DNA from: Affinirhizobium straminoryzae | GTDB taxonomy: Bacteria; Pseudomonadota; Alphaproteobacteria; Rhizobiales; Rhizobiaceae | DNA length: 64,000 nucleotides | Reading direction: 5' to 3' | NCBI RefSeq assembly: GCF_007004135.1 | Contig: NZ_VJMG01000028.1 | Location: forward strand, 50,521 to 114,520 | Part shown: positions 36,280 to 45,030 of the stretch, piece after piece | Layout of the letters: the number at the start of each line of letters is the position of its first letter | Position numbering within the stretch: the first letter of the stretch is position 1 | Position numbers and translations under genes: made by a program | Notes under the pieces: model-generated | What the model was told of the DNA's origin: nothing | Databases searched by the model: none | The model's input: the letters and a program-made list of their open reading frames with translations, nothing else

Positions 36280-37038
36280 ATGCCCACAATTACGTTTGCA
36301 AATACAAAGGGAGGAGCCGGTAAAACCACGGTTGCTCTCGTTCTGGCAGCAGAACTTGCGCAGCGCGGCCTGCGCGTTGCGCTTCTCGACACCGATCCGC
36401 AGCAGTGGATCACCCGCTGGCACCGCCTGTCGGAAAAGCCGGCCAATTTCACCGTCGTCTCGAATGTGTCGGAAGAGACCATCGAGCAGGAGGTGAAGAC
36501 ACTCGGCAAGAAGATGGACTATGTCATCATCGACGTTGCCGGCGGTGTGACGCCACTTCTTGCCAAGTCCATCGGCCTGTCCGAACGGGTCATGATCCCC
36601 GTTCAGGGATGCGCCATGGATGCCGCCGGCGCCGCGCAGGTGCTGGAGATCCTCCGGGAACTGGCCGCCCAGTGTGACATCCGGATTGCCCATTCCGTCG
36701 TTCTGACCCGCATCAACTCGATCATCACCACGCGCGCGCTGATGGCCGTCAAGGCGCTGCTCGCCGAACAGCAGGTGCATGTGCTGGAAACCGCCCTCAT
36801 CGAACGCGCCGCCTATCGCGACATGTTCGTCACAGGCGGCACGCTGCACACCATGGAAGCCGAGCGCGTCAGCAATCTCGACAAGGCCCAGGAAAATGCC
36901 CGCCTGTTTGCCGAGGAAGTCATGTCGCTGGTTCCCATGAAGGTTGCAAAGGCGAAGACGGCCAAGGCGGATGGCGCCAAGGCCAAGGCGACAAAGGCCC
37001 CGAAAACAGAATCCGCCAAGCAGCGCAAGGCTGCCTGA
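36280..37038 (+). CDS. ParA-family ATPase with basic alanine/lysine tail
   Basis: Lone ParA/MinD-type ATPase of 252 residues. The deviant Walker A is NTKGGAGKTTVALVLA at the very start, followed by LLDTDPQQWITRWH and VIIDVAGG. GAGGT precedes the ATG by six bases. The last 30 or so residues are almost only K, A, T and S (AKADGAKAKATKAPKTESAK), resembling histone H1-like nucleoid-binding tails. No parB, repB or repC is adjacent, so plasmid partition is unlikely; VirC1-like or positioning roles are possible. Confidence 0.85.
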   Translation: MPTITFANTKGGAGKTTVALVLAAELAQRGLRVALLDTDPQQWITRWHRLSEKPANFTVVSNVSEETIEQEVKTLGKKMDYVIIDVAGGVTPLLAKSIGLSERVMIPVQGCAMDAAGAAQVLEILRELAAQCDIRIAHSVVLTRINSIITTRALMAVKALLAEQQVHVLETALIERAAYRDMFVTGGTLHTMEAERVSNLDKAQENARLFAEEVMSLVPMKVAKAKTAKADGAKAKATKAPKTESAKQRKAA

Positions 37039-37060
37039 TCCACCGCCCGGCAGACCTCCC

Positions 37061-37086
37061 AGGCGCCCGTAGCGATGCGGGCGCCT
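37061..37086. terminator. Hairpin between convergent parA and hydratase genes
   Basis: Stem AGGCGCCCG (37061-37069) and CGGGCGCCT (37078-37086) with an 8-base loop, 22 bp after the parA stop and just after the convergent stop. There is no clear U-run, so termination is probable but not certain. Confidence 0.5.
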
Positions 37087-37094
37087 TCCACGTG

Positions 37095-37847
37095 TCAGGC
37101 CGAGAGCGTGACCGTCAACACCTGCCCGCCGAGTTCCACGGTGAAGCGGGAGGGCGCGGGAATGACCGGTGCGCCGGACAGCGTGCCCGTCGTCACAACC
37201 TGCCCCTTGCGCAGATATCCGCCCATGGGCAGGCCGGCATTGGCCGCCACCAGCACGGCAGCCAGCGGATCGCCATCGGGATGCCGGGCGGCATCCTCAA
37301 ACAGCACGGTGCCTTCATTGGTCAGCAGCAACGGGCCAAGGTCGGCGCCCGGCGCCAGAAGGTCGCGGTCGAGCATCGGACCGACCAGATAGCCGACATT
37401 GCTCATGCCATCGGCGAGAAGATGTGCAAGGCTGTCGCGCGGGCCATCAACATAACGGCTGCGCACCAGTTCCACGCCGATCGCGACGCTGCCGATGGCG
37501 TCGAGTACATCCTCGCGACGATAGGCTTCGTCCCGTGGCGGCAGATCCTCGGACAGCGTCAGCGCCAGTTCGATCTCGACCTTGATACCGGGTTCATGCT
37601 CAGCCTGCGGGGCTTCGCGCACGAAAAGCAACGGGGCGGCGAGGATAACATCCGTACGCAGCGAAAGCTTGTAGCCAGGCGGCGTCACGAGCCCGAGCGC
37701 CCCGGCCAGGGCCGACTGCACGGCGTAGCCTTCCGCCTCGCCGGAGACGGCCACCGTGTCGCGCCCGACGGTCGTCCGATTGCGGATGGCCGCGAGCAAG
37801 ACGGCCGCAGCGTTTGAAATCTCTGTGTCGTGCGAATGGTCGCTCAC
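37095..37847 (-). CDS. 2-keto-4-pentenoate hydratase / fumarylacetoacetase-fold protein
   Basis: Enzyme of 250 residues related to MhpD/hydratase-decarboxylase proteins of aromatic meta-cleavage routes. Family traits: GYKLSLRTD..., a metal-site Glu pair in IKVEIELALTLSEDLP, SVAIGVELVRSRY, and C-terminal VVTTGTLSGAP. No other meta-cleavage gene is nearby, so the substrate is open. Converges with parA; lies downstream of the MFS permease on the same strand behind a terminator. Confidence 0.82.
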   Translation of the reverse strand: MSDHSHDTEISNAAAVLLAAIRNRTTVGRDTVAVSGEAEGYAVQSALAGALGLVTPPGYKLSLRTDVILAAPLLFVREAPQAEHEPGIKVEIELALTLSEDLPPRDEAYRREDVLDAIGSVAIGVELVRSRYVDGPRDSLAHLLADGMSNVGYLVGPMLDRDLLAPGADLGPLLLTNEGTVLFEDAARHPDGDPLAAVLVAANAGLPMGGYLRKGQVVTTGTLSGAPVIPAPSRFTVELGGQVLTVTLSA

Positions 37848-37935
37848 GCGGACGAATCTCCCCTGTTGATCCTTTCAGCCGTGCCATGCCCGAGGGGGAT
37901 CTTCAACTGCCGCCGCGGAAACGCGAAGAGCAAAG

Positions 37936-37965
37936 AAAAACCCGGCCAGCAGGGCGCCGGCCGGG
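37936..37965 (-). terminator. Intrinsic terminator of the MFS permease gene
   Basis: On the minus strand CCCGGCC (37965-37959) and GGCCGGG (37947-37941) form a 7-bp stem with an 11-base loop followed by TTTTT (37940-37936). It is 88 bp past the permease stop. Confidence 0.75.
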
Positions 37966-38052
37966 GGTTCTATGCCGATCGGCTGCCTCGGTCCGCCCGG
38001 GGAGACGGCAGACCGGACAGGCAAGCGGTTCGCGGAGCCGGATCAGCGTTCC

Positions 38053-39402
38053 TCAGCGCTGCGACGGCGCCTGGTGTTCGGCGGCATCCAGAATGCGGCT
38101 CAGCGTCAATGCGGCGAGCGTACAGATCGCGCCCGAGATCAGATAACCGCCGATGAAGACGATGCCGAACTTGCTGGCAAGACCGAGCGCCACCAGCGGC
38201 GCAAAGCCCGCGCCCACAAGCCAGGCGAGATCCGAGGTGAGCGCCGAACCGGTATAGCGATACTGCTGGCCAAAACGCGAGGAAACCGCGCCGGAGGCCT
38301 GACCGAAGGAAAGGCCGAGAATGCCGAAGCCGATGATGATGTAGGCATCCTGACCGCGACCGCCGGCGTCGAGCAGGAAGGGGGCGGAGAAGCTGAAGAT
38401 CGCGATGATGACGGCTCCGACCATCAGCTGCTTGCGCCGACCGATGCGATCCGCCAGTGCACCGGACACCACGACCGCGCAGAGGCCGACCATCGCGCCG
38501 ATGATCTGAACGAACAGGAATTCACCCGGCGACTGGCCACCATGCAGCGTGACCCAGCTCAGCGGAAAGATCGTGACGAGGTGGAACATCGCAAAGCTTG
38601 CCAGCGGCACGAAGGCGCCGAGCAGGATGTCGCGACCATGGACGCTGATCGTTTCGGAAACGGTGCGGGGACGCAGTTCATGGCTTTCGAACAGCTCGCC
38701 GAATTCGCGGCTGCCGACGATGCGCAGGCGGGCAAACAGCGCCACGACATTGATCGCGAAGGCCACGAAGAAGGGATAGCGCCAGCCCCAGGTGAGAAAA
38801 TCCTGCGGGGTCAGGCTGGAATAGAAATAACCGAACAGGGCGCTTGCCAGCGCAAAGCCGAAGGGGGCGCCCAGCTGCGGCATCATCGCATACCAGCCGC
38901 GATGCTGCTTCGGGGCGTTGAGCGCAAGAAGCGAGGCCATGCCATCCCAGGCGCCGCCCAGCGCAAAGCCCTGGCCCAGGCGAAACAGCGCCAGAAGCGC
39001 CACCGACCACACGCCGATGGTTTCATAGCCCGGAAGGAAGGCGAGCGACGCCGTCGAACCGCCGAGCAGGAACAGTGCGATGGTCAGCTTGGTGCCGCGC
39101 CCGTAGGTGCGATCGATCCACATGAAGAACAGCGACCCCACAGGTCGCGCCAGAAAGGCCAGGGAAAACACGGCGAAAGACATCAGCGTTGCCGTTACCG
39201 GGTCTCCGGCAAAAGTGAAGACCAGATAGGGGAAGACCAGCACCGATGCGATGCCATAGACGAAAAAGTCGAAGAATTCCGACATGCGGCCGATGATGAC
39301 GCCAATGGCAATGCTGCCGGGCGACAGCGGCTTGTCGTCATGCATGCGCTGGGCATCGCGCTCGAAGTCGGATGATGTCGGATTGCCTGCTGCTGTAGTC
39401 AT
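38053..39402 (-). CDS. MFS metabolite:H+ symporter (ShiA/KgtP-like)
   Basis: Symporter of 449 residues with twelve predicted helices. MFS metabolite/H+ symporter family features: IGRMSEFFDFFVYGIASVLV in helix 1, LARPVGSLFFMWIDRTYGR in the 2-3 loop, GQGFALGGAWDG in helix 4, and SGALADRIGRRKQLM in the second half. An AGGAGG site before the ATG at 39402 decides the start. A carboxylic acid substrate is likely from family; none is shown. Divergent from the cyo operon. Confidence 0.88.
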   Translation of the reverse strand: MTTAAGNPTSSDFERDAQRMHDDKPLSPGSIAIGVIIGRMSEFFDFFVYGIASVLVFPYLVFTFAGDPVTATLMSFAVFSLAFLARPVGSLFFMWIDRTYGRGTKLTIALFLLGGSTASLAFLPGYETIGVWSVALLALFRLGQGFALGGAWDGMASLLALNAPKQHRGWYAMMPQLGAPFGFALASALFGYFYSSLTPQDFLTWGWRYPFFVAFAINVVALFARLRIVGSREFGELFESHELRPRTVSETISVHGRDILLGAFVPLASFAMFHLVTIFPLSWVTLHGGQSPGEFLFVQIIGAMVGLCAVVVSGALADRIGRRKQLMVGAVIIAIFSFSAPFLLDAGGRGQDAYIIIGFGILGLSFGQASGAVSSRFGQQYRYTGSALTSDLAWLVGAGFAPLVALGLASKFGIVFIGGYLISGAICTLAALTLSRILDAAEHQAPSQR

Positions 39403-39461
39403 GAATGCACTCCTCCTATGCGGCGAATAGTCGCCTCCCCACAAAGGAGGATGATGCATAT

Positions 39462-39475
39462 TTGGCCGTTATCAA
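39462..39475. promoter_or_regulatory. Possible Crp/Fnr site upstream of the MFS permease and cyo
   Basis: TTGGCCGTTATCAA keeps the TTG-N8-CAA core of FNR/FixK boxes and the right half-site ATCAA, with two mismatches in the left half. It is 59 bp upstream of the MFS ATG and 261 bp upstream of cyoA. Confidence 0.3.
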
Positions 39476-39555
39476 GTACCAAATGCGGTAGGTTCCAAAT
39501 TCTGCCGCAATCCCGGCGTGTTAACGCCGTGTAATGGTCCTCGTTTACCATCTCG

Positions 39556-39577
39556 TAACGAGCCGGCTTGCTCGTTA
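39556..39577. repeat. Perfect 8-bp inverted repeat upstream of cyoA
   Basis: TAACGAGC (39556-39563) and GCTCGTTA (39570-39577) around CGGCTT. There is no U-run on either side, so a protein-binding site is likelier than a terminator. Confidence 0.45.
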
Positions 39578-39632
39578 GGCGATTGTTCAGTGCGCGGCCC
39601 CTAAAACAGCCTCTCGCCCTGTGAGTTCCGCG

Positions 39633-39660
39633 TGCACTGCACGAAAATGTTTTGCACTGC
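39633..39660 (+). promoter_or_regulatory. Two-copy direct repeat upstream of cyoA
   Basis: TGCACTGC occurs at 39633-39640 and 39653-39660, each followed after one or two bases by CGAAA, with a period of 20 bp (about two helical turns). It is 76 bp before the cyoA start, a good place for a dimeric activator. Rhizobial cyo operons are known ActR targets, so ActR is one candidate. Confidence 0.45.
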
Positions 39661-39736
39661 GACGAAAGACCTCATAGGGAGCACGCAGCTAGTGCTTTAG
39701 TCGCAAGTAGACAAAACGCAAATTTCGAACTGAAAG

Positions 39737-40867
39737 ATGCCACGGTTGATGACGCTCATTCGCCGGCTTAGTGCCCTGACCCTACCCCTGGCCCTGTCGG
39801 GCTGTAATCTCGTCGTGATGTCGCCGTCCGGCGACATTGCCATGCAGCAGCGCGACCTGATCCTCGTCTCGGTCGCCCTGATGCTCCTGATCATCGTGCC
39901 GGTGATCTGCCTCACGCTGTATTTCGCGTGGCACTACCGGCGCTCCAACACGACGGCCAAGTACGATCCGGAATGGCATCATTCCACCCGGCTCGAAGTG
40001 GTGATCTGGTCGGCGCCGCTGGCGATCATCATCGCGCTCGGCGCCGTGACCTGGGTCAGCACCCACCAGCTCGATCCTTACCGGCCGCTCGACCGGATCG
40101 ATTCCAAGCGCCCGGTCACCGCCGAGACCAAGCCGATCACCATCGAAGTCGTGGCGCTCGACTGGAAGTGGCTGTTCCTCTATCCGGAACAGGGCATTGC
40201 GACGGTCAACGAGATCGCAGCCCCGATCGATACCCCGATCGAGTTCAAGATCACCGGCTCGACCGTGATGAATTCCTTCTATATTCCCGCCCTTGCCGGC
40301 CAGATCTACGCCATGCCCGGCATGCAGACCAAGCTGCACGCGGTCATGAACAAGGAAGGCGTCTACGAAGGCTTTTCCGCAAACTACAGCGGCGACGGCT
40401 TCTCCGGCATGCGCTTCAAGTTCCACGGGCTGAGCAACGCTGCGTTCGGCGACTGGGTCAGCCGCGTGAAGAGCCAGGGATCCGCTCTCAACCGCGATGC
40501 GTATCTGAAGCTGGAGCGCCCGAGCAGTCGCGTACCGGTCACCTACTACGCCACTGTCGAGAACGGTCTCTATGACGCCATCCTGAACCTGTGTGTCCAG
40601 CCGGGCCAGATGTGCGCCAACGAGATGATGCACATCGACAAGATGGGGGGTGCCGGCGTCGACAGCGAGGAGAACCGCAAGCGTCTCGAATACGATACTC
40701 GCTGGGCCGCGGAAGCGGGCCCCGGCGCAACGTACCCGGCCACAGGCCACGGTGCCAAGCAGGGTCAGGAAGCCGAAGGCGTGAATGCGCCCGCGGCCGC
40801 AGGCGACGCAGGCCATGACGGCCACGGCGCTGCGCCTGACCAGCTGAACACAAACCCCAAGCCGTAA
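39737..40867 (+). CDS. cyoA: Cytochrome bo quinol oxidase subunit II
   Basis: Lipoprotein subunit of the proton-pumping bo3 quinol oxidase, 376 residues. Lipobox LALSGC with Cys23, two transmembrane helices (about 40-65 and 85-105) and a periplasmic cupredoxin-like domain that lacks the CuA ligands, as expected for quinol oxidases. The C terminus is extended (about 320-376) with a His/Ala/Gly-rich tail. First gene of cyoABCD. An ATG at residue 5 is an alternative start. Confidence 0.95.
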   Translation: MPRLMTLIRRLSALTLPLALSGCNLVVMSPSGDIAMQQRDLILVSVALMLLIIVPVICLTLYFAWHYRRSNTTAKYDPEWHHSTRLEVVIWSAPLAIIIALGAVTWVSTHQLDPYRPLDRIDSKRPVTAETKPITIEVVALDWKWLFLYPEQGIATVNEIAAPIDTPIEFKITGSTVMNSFYIPALAGQIYAMPGMQTKLHAVMNKEGVYEGFSANYSGDGFSGMRFKFHGLSNAAFGDWVSRVKSQGSALNRDAYLKLERPSSRVPVTYYATVENGLYDAILNLCVQPGQMCANEMMHIDKMGGAGVDSEENRKRLEYDTRWAAEAGPGATYPATGHGAKQGQEAEGVNAPAAAGDAGHDGHGAAPDQLNTNPKP

Positions 40868-40894
40868 CGCGGCTGATACGGACTGGAAACAACC

Positions 40895-42901
40895 ATGTTC
40901 ACGAATACAAACCTGATGGAATTCATCTTCGGACGGTTATCCTGGGATTCGCTGGCTTTCACCCATGAGCCGATCATCCTGGTCACCTTCCTCGGCGTGT
41001 GCGTCGGCGGTATCGCCGTGCTGGGCGCCCTCACCTACTTCCGCCTCTGGGGTTATCTCTGGAAGGAGTGGTTCACGAGCGTCGATCACAAGAAGATCGG
41101 CATCATGTACGTGATCCTGTCGCTCATCATGCTGCTGCGCGGCTTTGCCGACGCCCTGATGATGCGCACGCAGCAGGCGATCGCCTTCGGCGCCAACGAA
41201 GGCTATCTTCCGCCGCACCACTACGATCAGGTCTTCACCGCCCACGGCGTGATCATGATCTTCTTCTTCGCCATGCCGATCGTCACCGGCGTGATGAACT
41301 TCGTGGTGCCGCTGCAGATCGGTGCGCGCGACGTCTCCTTCCCCTTCCTGAACAACTTCTCGTTCTGGATGACCGCGGCCGGCGCCGTCATCATCATGCT
41401 GTCGCTGTTCGTCGGTGAATTCGCCCGCACGGGCTGGCTCGCCTACCCGCCGCTGTCGGGTGCGGACTACTCGCCGGGGGTCGGGGTCGATTACTACATC
41501 TGGGGCCTGCAGGTGGCCGGTGTCGGCACGACGCTGTCGGGCATCAACCTGATCGCCACCATCGTGAAGATGCGCGCACCGGGCATGACCATGATGAAGA
41601 TGCCGATCTTCACCTGGACGTCGCTCTGCACCAACGTGCTGATCGTCGCCTCCTTCCCGATCCTGACGGCAACCCTCGTCCTGCTCACCCTTGACCGCTA
41701 CGTTGGCACGAACTTCTTCACCAACGACCTCGGCGGCAACCCGATGATGTATGTCAACCTCATCTGGATCTGGGGCCACCCGGAAGTCTACATCCTCATC
41801 CTGCCGGCCTTCGGCATCTTCTCGGAAATCGTATCGACCTTCTCCGGCAAGCGCCTGTTCGGCTACGCTTCGATGGTCTATGCCACCGTCGTCATCACCA
41901 TCCTGTCCTACCTGGTGTGGCTGCACCACTTCTTCACCATGGGGTCGGGCGCCAGCGTCAACGCCTTCTTCGGCATCACCACGATGATCATCTCGATCCC
42001 GACGGGTGCCAAGATGTTCAACTGGCTGTTCACCATGTATCGCGGCCGCATCCGCTATGAAGTGCCGATGTACTGGACGATCGGCTTCATGGTGACCTTC
42101 GTCATCGGCGGCATGACCGGCGTGATGCTGGCCGTTCCCCCGGCCGACTTCGTGCTGCACAACTCGCTGTTCCTGATCGCCCACTTCCACAACGTGATCA
42201 TCGGCGGCGTGGTGTTCGGCCTGCTCGCCGGCGTCAACTTCTGGTTCCCGAAGGCCTTCGGCTATAAGCTCGATCCGTTCTGGGGCAAGATGTCCTTCTG
42301 GTTCTGGCTCGTCGGCTTCTACTTCGCCTTCATGCCGCTCTACGTGCTCGGCCTGATGGGCGTGACCCGCCGCGTCAACCATTTCGAGGATCCCTCGCTG
42401 CAGATCTGGTTCGTGATTGCCGCCTTTGGCGCAGTCCTGATCGCGCTCGGCATCGGCTCCTTCATCATCCAGCTGGTCGTCAGCTTCTTCAAGCGCGAAG
42501 AGCTGCGCGACACGACAGGCGATCCGTGGAATGCCCGCACGCTGGAATGGTCGACGTCTTCGCCGCCGCCGGAATACAACTTCGCCTTCACGCCCGTCGT
42601 GCATGACCATGACAGCTGGTACGACATGAAGAAGCGCGGTTACGTGCGTCCGCTGGAAGGCTTCAAGCCGATCCACATGCCGAAGAACACCGGCACCGGC
42701 GTGATCCTGTCGGCTCTGAGCGTGGGGTTTGCCTTCGGCATGATCTGGTACATGTGGTGGCTGGCTGCCCTGTCGTTCCTCGCGATCCTGGTCGTCTCCA
42801 TCGCACACACCTTCAACTACAAGCGCGATTACTACATCCCGGCAGAAACCGTCGTTGCGACGGAGGCCGCCCGGACCAAGCAGCTTGCGGAACAGGCCTG
42901 A
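40895..42901 (+). CDS. cyoB: Cytochrome bo quinol oxidase subunit I
   Basis: Catalytic heme-copper subunit of 668 residues with 14-15 membrane helices. Metal ligands are visible: low-spin heme His in [11 protein letters not shown], CuB His and cross-linked Tyr in [12 protein letters not shown], the CuB pair HHFFTMG, and the high-spin heme His in [11 protein letters not shown]. Follows cyoA by 27 bp. Confidence 0.97.
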   Translation: MFTNTNLMEFIFGRLSWDSLAFTHEPIILVTFLGVCVGGIAVLGALTYFRLWGYLWKEWFTSVDHKKIGIMYVILSLIMLLRGFADALMMRTQQAIAFGANEGYLPPHHYDQVFTAHGVIMIFFFAMPIVTGVMNFVVPLQIGARDVSFPFLNNFSFWMTAAGAVIIMLSLFVGEFARTGWLAYPPLSGADYSPGVGVDYYIWGLQVAGVGTTLSGINLIATIVKMRAPGMTMMKMPIFTWTSLCTNVLIVASFPILTATLVLLTLDRYVGTNFFTNDLGGNPMMYVNLIWIWGHPEVYILILPAFGIFSEIVSTFSGKRLFGYASMVYATVVITILSYLVWLHHFFTMGSGASVNAFFGITTMIISIPTGAKMFNWLFTMYRGRIRYEVPMYWTIGFMVTFVIGGMTGVMLAVPPADFVLHNSLFLIAHFHNVIIGGVVFGLLAGVNFWFPKAFGYKLDPFWGKMSFWFWLVGFYFAFMPLYVLGLMGVTRRVNHFEDPSLQIWFVIAAFGAVLIALGIGSFIIQLVVSFFKREELRDTTGDPWNARTLEWSTSSPPPEYNFAFTPVVHDHDSWYDMKKRGYVRPLEGFKPIHMPKNTGTGVILSALSVGFAFGMIWYMWWLAALSFLAILVVSIAHTFNYKRDYYIPAETVVATEAARTKQLAEQA

Positions 42902-42906
42902 TCAAC

Positions 42907-43527
42907 ATGAGTGACACCCAAGCCGTTTCGGCCGAGAAGCCGACCTTCTACCTGACGGAAGAACACCATCCGGAAAACAGCACCATGCTGGGCTTCTGGA
43001 TCTACCTGATGAGCGACTGCCTGATGTTTGCAGTCCTCTTTGCAACCTACGCCGTGCTCGGCCGCAGCTATGCGGCCGGCCCCTCCCCCGCCGACCTGTT
43101 CGACCTCCAGCTTGTGGCGATCAACACCGCCATGCTGCTGTTCTCCTCCATCACCTATGGCTTCGCCATGCTGCGGATGGAAAAGGGCGACAAGGGCGGC
43201 ACGCTGGGCTGGCTGGTGCTGACCCTGCTGTTCGGCCTCGCCTTCCTCGGGATCGAACTCTACGAATTCCACCACCTGATCCATGAAGGTGCCGGCCCGC
43301 AGCGGTCCGCCTTCCTCTCGGCCTTCTTCACCCTGGTCGGCACGCACGGTCTGCACGTCACCTTCGGCAGCATCTGGCTCGTGACGCTGATGGTGCAGGT
43401 GTCGAAGTACGGCCTCATCGAAGCCAACCGCCGTCGCCTGATGTGCCTTTCCATGTTCTGGCACTTCCTCGACGTGGTCTGGATCGGCGTCTTCTCCCTC
43501 GTTTACCTGATCGGAGTGCTCGGATGA
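42907..43527 (+). CDS. cyoC: Cytochrome bo quinol oxidase subunit III
   Basis: Five-helix subunit of 206 residues; [20 protein letters not shown] near the start and [10 protein letters not shown] are family features. ATG is 5 bp after the cyoB stop. The frame also stays open upstream within cyoB, but that part is not coding here. Confidence 0.95.
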   Translation: MSDTQAVSAEKPTFYLTEEHHPENSTMLGFWIYLMSDCLMFAVLFATYAVLGRSYAAGPSPADLFDLQLVAINTAMLLFSSITYGFAMLRMEKGDKGGTLGWLVLTLLFGLAFLGIELYEFHHLIHEGAGPQRSAFLSAFFTLVGTHGLHVTFGSIWLVTLMVQVSKYGLIEANRRRLMCLSMFWHFLDVVWIGVFSLVYLIGVLG

Positions 43528-43931
43528 GTTCGCAACCGCACGCGCCGGCGCATGAAAGCGCCCATAACACGCATCACGGGCACAGCCACGGCCACGAGGC
43601 CGCCCACGGCACCTTCGGGAGCTACGTGACCGGCTTCATCCTGTCGGTTATCCTCACCGCCATTCCGTTCTGGCTGGTGATGGGCAATGTGCTGGACAGC
43701 AAGGCCCTGACGGCCACGATCATCATGGCGCTCGCCGTCGTGCAGATCGTGGTGCACATGATCTACTTCCTGCACATGAACTCCAAGTCGGAAGGCGGCT
43801 GGACGATGCTGGCGCTGATCTTCACGATCATCATCGTCGTCATCGCGCTCTCCGGCTCGCTCTGGGTCATGCATCATCTGAACACCAACATGATGCCGAT
43901 GAACCCCGAAATGATGAAGAACATGCCCTGA
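43524..43931 (+). CDS. cyoD: Cytochrome bo quinol oxidase subunit IV
   Basis: Small assembly/stability subunit of 135 residues with three membrane helices and a histidine-rich N terminus ([16 protein letters not shown]), which is longer in His than the enteric protein and might bind metal. ATG overlaps the cyoC stop (ATGA). Confidence 0.94.
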   Translation: MSSQPHAPAHESAHNTHHGHSHGHEAAHGTFGSYVTGFILSVILTAIPFWLVMGNVLDSKALTATIIMALAVVQIVVHMIYFLHMNSKSEGGWTMLALIFTIIIVVIALSGSLWVMHHLNTNMMPMNPEMMKNMP

Positions 43932-43979
43932 CGGCAGGACGGGCGGCCTCTGCGGCCGCCCCTTCGAGGATTGCACGAC

Positions 43980-44711
43980 ATGACGAACGAGGTCCGCCCC
44001 ACAGCCGCAAAGCGCCCTACGGCCTTTGCCCTCGTGATGGCGGGCCTCGTTCTCGTTTTTCTGGCGCTCGGCACCTGGCAGGTGCAGCGCCTCTTCTGGA
44101 AGCTCGACCTGATTGCCCGCGTCGATGCAAGGGTTCACGCCGAACCGGTCACCGTGCCAACCCCCGCCGACTGGCCGCGCATCACCGCCGAGAGCGACGA
44201 ATATCGCCACGTCACCGCAACCGGCACCTTTCTCAACGACCGGGAAACCCTCGTCCAGGCCGTGACGGACCTTGGTCCCGGCTTCTGGGTGCTGACGCCG
44301 CTTCAGACCGCCGATCGCGGCACGATCCTGATCAATCGCGGCTTCGTGCCGGCGGAAAAGCGCGAGGCGGCCAGCCGCGCGGCGGGCGAGATCAACGGCG
44401 AGACGAAGGTCACGGGCCTGCTTCGCCTTACCGAACCCGGCGGCGGCTTCCTGCGCGCCAACGATCCCGCCGGCAATCGCTGGTATTCCCGCGATGTCGC
44501 GGCGATTGCCGCAGCGCGCGGCGTCGCGACCATTGCCCCCTATTTCATCGATGCCGACAAGACCCCGAATGCCGGCGGCTATCCGGTCGGCGGGCTGACC
44601 GTGGTGACCTTCCGCAACAGCCATCTGGTCTATGCGCTGACCTGGTACGCGCTGGCGGCCATGTCGGCCGGCGCTTTCGTCTATCTGCTGCGCCAGCGCC
44701 GCAGCGCCTGA
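43980..44711 (+). CDS. SURF1-family oxidase assembly protein
   Basis: Membrane protein of 243 residues with the SURF1 layout: one helix at each end (about 17-37 and 215-235) enclosing a periplasmic domain. Motifs LGTWQVQRLFWK near the start, ILINRGFVP in the middle and HLVYALTWYALA at the end. SURF1 helps insert heme into oxidase subunit I. GAGGA precedes the ATG. Its position behind cyoD is usual in rhizobia; heme O synthase (cyoE) is not here. Confidence 0.93.
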   Translation: MTNEVRPTAAKRPTAFALVMAGLVLVFLALGTWQVQRLFWKLDLIARVDARVHAEPVTVPTPADWPRITAESDEYRHVTATGTFLNDRETLVQAVTDLGPGFWVLTPLQTADRGTILINRGFVPAEKREAASRAAGEINGETKVTGLLRLTEPGGGFLRANDPAGNRWYSRDVAAIAAARGVATIAPYFIDADKTPNAGGYPVGGLTVVTFRNSHLVYALTWYALAAMSAGAFVYLLRQRRSA

Positions 44712-44802
44712 CGGCCGTCCATCCCCTGCGTTTTCCGGCGCATAGCCTGGCGGAACTCCCGATGTCCTCTGCCGTTAGGCACAGACAGGAAAGGCAGGCA
44801 TC

Positions 44803-44979
44803 ATGATCAAGGACCCCGCAAACGATCCCATCACCACGCCGGGCGACAGCCCTACGGACCGCCGCCGCAAGCAGCGCGGCGGACGCGGCATCGTGACCTT
44901 CTTCATCCTTTTTGCGCTGGGCGCCTTCGCCATGTATCTGTTCGTGGTGATCTACGGCTCGGTCGCCTCGACGCCGTAA
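44803..44979 (+). CDS. Small single-helix membrane protein downstream of cyo/SURF1
   Basis: A 58-residue protein with a basic segment (DRRRKQRGGR) followed by one hydrophobic helix (about 30-52) and a short tail. AAGG lies before the ATG. It follows SURF1 by 91 bp on the same strand and converges with exoP. I do not know a family for it. By position and design it may be an oxidase-associated peptide, but an independent membrane peptide is equally possible. Confidence 0.65.
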   Translation: MIKDPANDPITTPGDSPTDRRRKQRGGRGIVTFFILFALGAFAMYLFVVIYGSVASTP

Positions 44980-45030
44980 CGCCGCTCGCAGCAGCGGGGC
45001 CGGTCGCATCGGCAAGCCCCGGCTGGCGCA

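Larger units (their letters stand above)
39403..39736. other. Divergent control region, MFS permease / cyoABCD
   Basis: 334 bp without a gene. It contains an FNR-like site (39462-39475), a perfect inverted repeat (39556-39577) and a 20-bp-period direct repeat (39633-39660), suggesting dense regulation of the bo oxidase. Confidence 0.6.

Noticed and set aside
40937..42808. 623-codon open frame on the - strand
   Set aside because: Antisense shadow of cyoB; composition is dominated by charged, low-complexity residues.
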